This document shows positions 61,442 through 64,000 of a stretch of 64,000 bases of DNA, one piece after another. A model generated the notes under the pieces. That model had not been told where the DNA came from. It saw nothing but the letters and a program-made list of their open reading frames with translations, and searched no databases. The stretch covers positions 1-64,000 of the forward strand of contig NZ_WMLB01000010.1 of the NCBI RefSeq assembly GCF_009709675.1, written 5' to 3'. Position numbers and translations under genes: made by a program. This DNA comes from Agromyces bracchium (GTDB lineage: Bacteria > Actinomycetota > Actinomycetes > Actinomycetales > Microbacteriaceae). Every line of letters begins with the position of its first letter. The first letter of the stretch is position 1.

Positions 61442-62032
61442 CTACGCCGCCCCGGCGACGGCCGAGGGGGTCGCGAACGGCGGGAGGCCGCAGGCATCCG
61501 CGAACTCCGCCGAACGGATGCCGAGTGCGAGGTTCATCCGTGCGGTCGCGTCCATCAGTGCGACCTTCGCTGCGAGCTCGAGCAGGGCGGCCGGTCCGAG
61601 TTCCGCGAGCAGTGCGTCCGAGAGCTCATCGGTGACGGTAGGCGGGTCCTGGCAGACCGCCTCGGCGTATTCCATGACCCGACGCTCGAGCGGCGAGAAC
61701 ACGGACGACTGTCGCCAGCGCGGCACCTCGCGCGCCTTCGCCTCATCGAGGCCGTGCGTGTGCGCCATGAAGTAGTGCAGGTCGAGGCAGAAGCTGCAGC
61801 CGACGTACGCCGCCGTCGCCATGCGCGCGAAGGTGCTGAGCTGCGGGTCGAGGGCGTCCCACTTCTCCGACTTGCGGCCGACGCCCATCAGGTCCATCAT
61901 CACGCGGCGGTTGTGCCACAGGACGCCCAGCGAGTCGGGAACCTGCCCGGTCATCCTGCGGCTGGCGGCCTTCACGACGGCGCCCATGATGCCGTCGACG
62001 TCGGCCGCCGGGATGCGTGCGGTGTTGCTCAT
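61442..62032 (-). CDS. Carboxymuconolactone decarboxylase/AhpD-type protein, ECF41 target
   Basis: 196 aa; GGAGGAG precedes the ATG at 62032. An ATG 13 codons upstream, at 62071, sits almost on the predicted start site. The AhpD-like redox site is C79-x2-C82-x3-H86 (CSFCLDLH). Such COE-family proteins are the usual partners of ECF41 sigma factors and probably handle peroxide, hydroxyperoxide or thiol stress. First gene of the operon with the sigma factor. Confidence 0.93.
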   Translation of the reverse strand: MSNTARIPAADVDGIMGAVVKAASRRMTGQVPDSLGVLWHNRRVMMDLMGVGRKSEKWDALDPQLSTFARMATAAYVGCSFCLDLHYFMAHTHGLDEAKAREVPRWRQSSVFSPLERRVMEYAEAVCQDPPTVTDELSDALLAELGPAALLELAAKVALMDATARMNLALGIRSAEFADACGLPPFATPSAVAGAA

Positions 62033-62074
62033 GGTCTCCTCCGATGTCCGGGGTTCGGATGCGTTCGACATGGA

Positions 62075-62101
62075 GACACCGGCGGCGGCGCGCCTGTGAC
62101 A
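62075..62101 (-). promoter_or_regulatory. ECF41-type promoter of the COE-sigma operon
   Basis: On the minus strand TGTCACA (62101-62095), a 16-bp spacer, TGTC (62078-62075). One mismatch from TGTCACA-N16-CGTC. Confidence 0.75.
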
Positions 62102-62194
62102 TCCGCTCGCGACTGCGACATCCGCACACGCGATGCAAGGGCTGGCCGACCCCGAACCCCGGGCGTACGTTGGTGGCAGAACGAGGAGGTTCGC

Positions 62195-64000
62195 GTGAGC
62201 GCCACCCGAGAGTCCGCCGTCACCCCCGTTTCCCGAGCGGATGCCGCGGCATCCGCGCCGCAGCCCGCCGCCGTCGGCGAGCAGGAGTCCCGCGCGGTCG
62301 CCGAAGCCGCCCGCGAACAGGAGTGGCGGAAGCCGAGCTTCGCCAAGGGCCTGTACTTGGGGCAGTTCGACCTGTCGCTCATCAGCCCGCACCCACGGCC
62401 CACCGCCGAACGCGTCGAACGCGGCGAGGCGTTCCTCGCCGACCTCGAGACGTTCCTCCGCACGGTCGACGTCGCCCGGATCGAGCGCGAGGCGACGATC
62501 CCCGACGACGTGTTCCAGGGGCTCGCCGAACTCGGCGCGTTCGGGATGAAGATCCCGGTCGAGTACGGCGGGCGCGGGCTCGGGCAGTTCTTCTACAACC
62601 GTGCGCTCGTGATGATCGGCTCGGTGAATGCGAGTATCGGCGCGCTGCTGTCCGCTCACCAGTCGGTCGGCGTGCCCGAGCCGCTCATGCTCGCCGGCAC
62701 CGAGGAGCAGAAGCGGCGCTGGCTGCCGCGCTGCGCGGCGGGCGCGGTCAGCGCGTTCCTGCTCACCGAACCCGAGGTCGGCTCCGACCCGGCACGGTTG
62801 CAGGCGACGGCGATCCCGAGCGAGGACGGCTCGGAGTACGTGCTCGACGGCACGAAGCTCTGGACCACGAACGGCGTCGTCGCCGAGCTGCTCGTCGTGA
62901 TGGCCCGAGTGCCGAAGTCGGACGGGCACCGCGGCGGCATCACGGCCTTCATCGTCGAGGCGGATGCCCCGGGCATCACCGTGCACCGACGGAACGCGTT
63001 CATGGGCCTCCGCGGCCTCGAGAACGGGCTCACCTCGCTGAAGGGCGTCAGGGTGCCGGCCGCGAACCTTGTCGGCCAGGAGGGGCAGGGGCTGAAGATC
63101 GCGCTCACCACGCTGAACGCCGGCCGACTCGCCATCCCGGCGATCTGCGCGGGTGCCGGCAAGTGGAGCCTGAAGATCGCGCGCGAGTGGTCGACGGCGC
63201 GCGTGCAGTGGGGTCGCCCGGTCGGCGAGCACGCGGCGGTCGCGCACAAGATCGCCTTCATCGCCGCGACGACGTTCGCACTCGAGGCCGTCGTCGACCT
63301 CTCCGGCATGCTCGCCGACGAGGACCGGAAGGACATCCGCATCGAGGCCGCGCTCGCCAAGCTCTGGGCGTCCGAGATGGGATGGCGCATCGCCGACGAG
63401 CTCGTCCAGATCCGCGGCGGCCGCGGCTTCGAGACGGCCGCGTCGCTGCAGGCCCGCGGCGAGCGCGCGGTCGGCGCCGAGCAGCTGCTCCGCGACCTGC
63501 GCATCAACCGCATCTTCGAGGGCTCGACCGAGATCATGCGCCTGCTCATCGCGCGCGAGGCCGTCGACGCGCACCTCACCGCGGCGGGCGACCTCATCGA
63601 CCCGAAGCTCGAGATCGCCGACAAGCTCAGGGCCGCGGCATCCGCCAGCGGGTTCTACGCGCGCTGGCTGCCGAAGCTCGTCGCCGGCCGGGGCGACCTG
63701 CCCACCGCCTACGACGAGTTCGGCGCGCTCGCGCCGCACCTGCGCTACGTCGAGCGCACGAGCCGCAAGCTCGCGCGCGCCACGTTCTACGGCATGGCCC
63801 GCTGGCAGGGCGCCCTCGAGCGCAGGCAGGGCTTCCTCGGGCGCGTGGTCGACGTCGGCGCCGAGCTCTTCGCGGTCTCGGCGTCGTGCGTGCGGGCGGC
63901 GATGATCGCGGCCGACTCCCCCGAGCACCGGAGGTCGGCGACCCAGCTCGCCCACGCGTTCGCCGAGCAGTCGCGGCAGCGCACCGACCGGCTGCTCGCC
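62195..64000 (+). CDS. Acyl-CoA dehydrogenase family protein (3' end outside the window)
   Basis: 602 codons without a stop, from GTG 62195 with a strong GGAGG. Domains: an N-terminal helical extension (about 1-85), the ACAD core with FAD/substrate loop FLLTEPEVGSDPA, and IFEGSTEIMR carrying the likely catalytic Glu, then the C-terminal helical extension of long/very-long-chain type enzymes. The first 45 residues are a non-conserved Ala/Pro/Glu-rich tail containing the 18-bp palindrome. It is divergent from the COE-sigma operon; I see no ECF41 motif in its own promoter. Confidence 0.93.
   Translation, partial: MSATRESAVTPVSRADAAASAPQPAAVGEQESRAVAEAAREQEWRKPSFAKGLYLGQFDLSLISPHPRPTAERVERGEAFLADLETFLRTVDVARIEREATIPDDVFQGLAELGAFGMKIPVEYGGRGLGQFFYNRALVMIGSVNASIGALLSAHQSVGVPEPLMLAGTEEQKRRWLPRCAAGAVSAFLLTEPEVGSDPARLQATAIPSEDGSEYVLDGTKLWTTNGVVAELLVVMARVPKSDGHRGGITAFIVEADAPGITVHRRNAFMGLRGLENGLTSLKGVRVPAANLVGQEGQGLKIALTTLNAGRLAIPAICAGAGKWSLKIAREWSTARVQWGRPVGEHAAVAHKIAFIAATTFALEAVVDLSGMLADEDRKDIRIEAALAKLWASEMGWRIADELVQIRGGRGFETAASLQARGERAVGAEQLLRDLRINRIFEGSTEIMRLLIAREAVDAHLTAAGDLIDPKLEIADKLRAAASASGFYARWLPKLVAGRGDLPTAYDEFGALAPHLRYVERTSRKLARATFYGMARWQGALERRQGFLGRVVDVGAELFAVSASCVRAAMIAADSPEHRRSATQLAHAFAEQSRQRTDRLLA
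62238..62255. repeat. Perfect 18-bp palindrome CGGATGCCGCGGCATCCG, copy 3
   Basis: Inside the N-terminal tail of the acyl-CoA dehydrogenase gene, in frame (encodes ADAAAS). Confidence 0.85.

Noticed and set aside
62033-62194. ECF41 promoter toward the acyl-CoA dehydrogenase gene
   Set aside because: No TGTCACA-N16-CGTC match is found in the plus orientation; only the COE-side motif is present.
1-64000. CRISPR arrays, tRNA/rRNA genes, insertion sequences, prophage or attachment sites
   Set aside because: I saw no regularly spaced repeats, cloverleaf sequences, transposase/integrase motifs or phage structural genes on either strand.

Overview
The window is about 70% G+C, gene-dense, and has strong G/C preference at third codon positions. 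Gene content (13E12-type DUF222/HNH genes, ECF41 sigma factors, PadR regulators, a deazaflavin-dependent-type oxidoreductase) and the very frequent word GGATGCC/GGCATCC suggest a high-GC actinobacterium, most likely Microbacteriaceae (Agromyces/Microbacterium-like). The taxonomy is inference. I see no rRNA, tRNA, CRISPR, IS or prophage, and no stretch over 300 bases without a gene.

Layout. 1-3.8 kb: LacI-type repressor (cut by the window start), divergent DapA-superfamily aldolase with tandem operators, NRAMP-like transporter with a structured leader, and a chloramphenicol-acetyltransferase homologue. 3.8-7.7 kb: cyclase with a degenerate hydrolase domain, DUF222/HNH gene, SpoIIAA-like protein, and a small gene without a normal start. 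7.8-15.5 kb: SDR lacking the YxxxK pair, PadR/two-membrane-protein operon, AraC/NmrA-like pair, LysR/DMT exporter pair, GAF protein. 15.5-23.6 kb: SulP transporter, HSL-type esterase, PadR-ABC1 kinase pair, a 566-aa lipoprotein, cupin, SnoaL-like protein. 23.8-26.5 kb: XRE/nucleotidyltransferase pair resembling a toxin-antitoxin module, and an ECF41 sigma factor divergent from a deazaflavin-type oxidoreductase. 26.5-34.6 kb: subtilase, VOC protein, unknown secreted protein, SGNH lipoprotein, CPBP protease, small membrane protein, zincin, acetolactate decarboxylase. 34.6-39.2 kb: GH3-MFS operon with a divergent double-TetR protein. 39.2-46.2 kb: seven-gene FMO/PAAT-ABC/SDR catabolic operon with a divergent LysR. 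46.3-52.7 kb: second DUF222/HNH gene, quinone-reductase-like MDR, GyrI-like protein, hypothetical, SDR, LysE/AsnC pair. 52.7-58.6 kb: DAP-decarboxylase-like gene plus ABC amino-acid transporter (ATPase split by a frameshift), with a divergent PucR regulator. 58.7-64 kb: MDR/TetR pair with three operators, a carboxymuconolactone-decarboxylase-like/ECF41 operon, and an acyl-CoA dehydrogenase cut by the window end.

Two themes link the loci. First, most metabolic units are divergent from their own one-component regulator or sigma factor, and operators are often readable: LacI, PadR, TetR, ECF41 TGTCACA-N16-CGTC. Second, many monocistronic genes have a -10 hexamer of the form TAnnnT exactly 6 nt before ATG and no Shine-Dalgarno, the pattern of leaderless mRNAs; operon genes instead use strong GGAGG sites and ATGA/GTGA/TGATG overlaps. 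The most unusual DNA-level signal is the dispersed word CGGATGCC/GGCATCCG and its 18-bp perfect palindrome, present three times.
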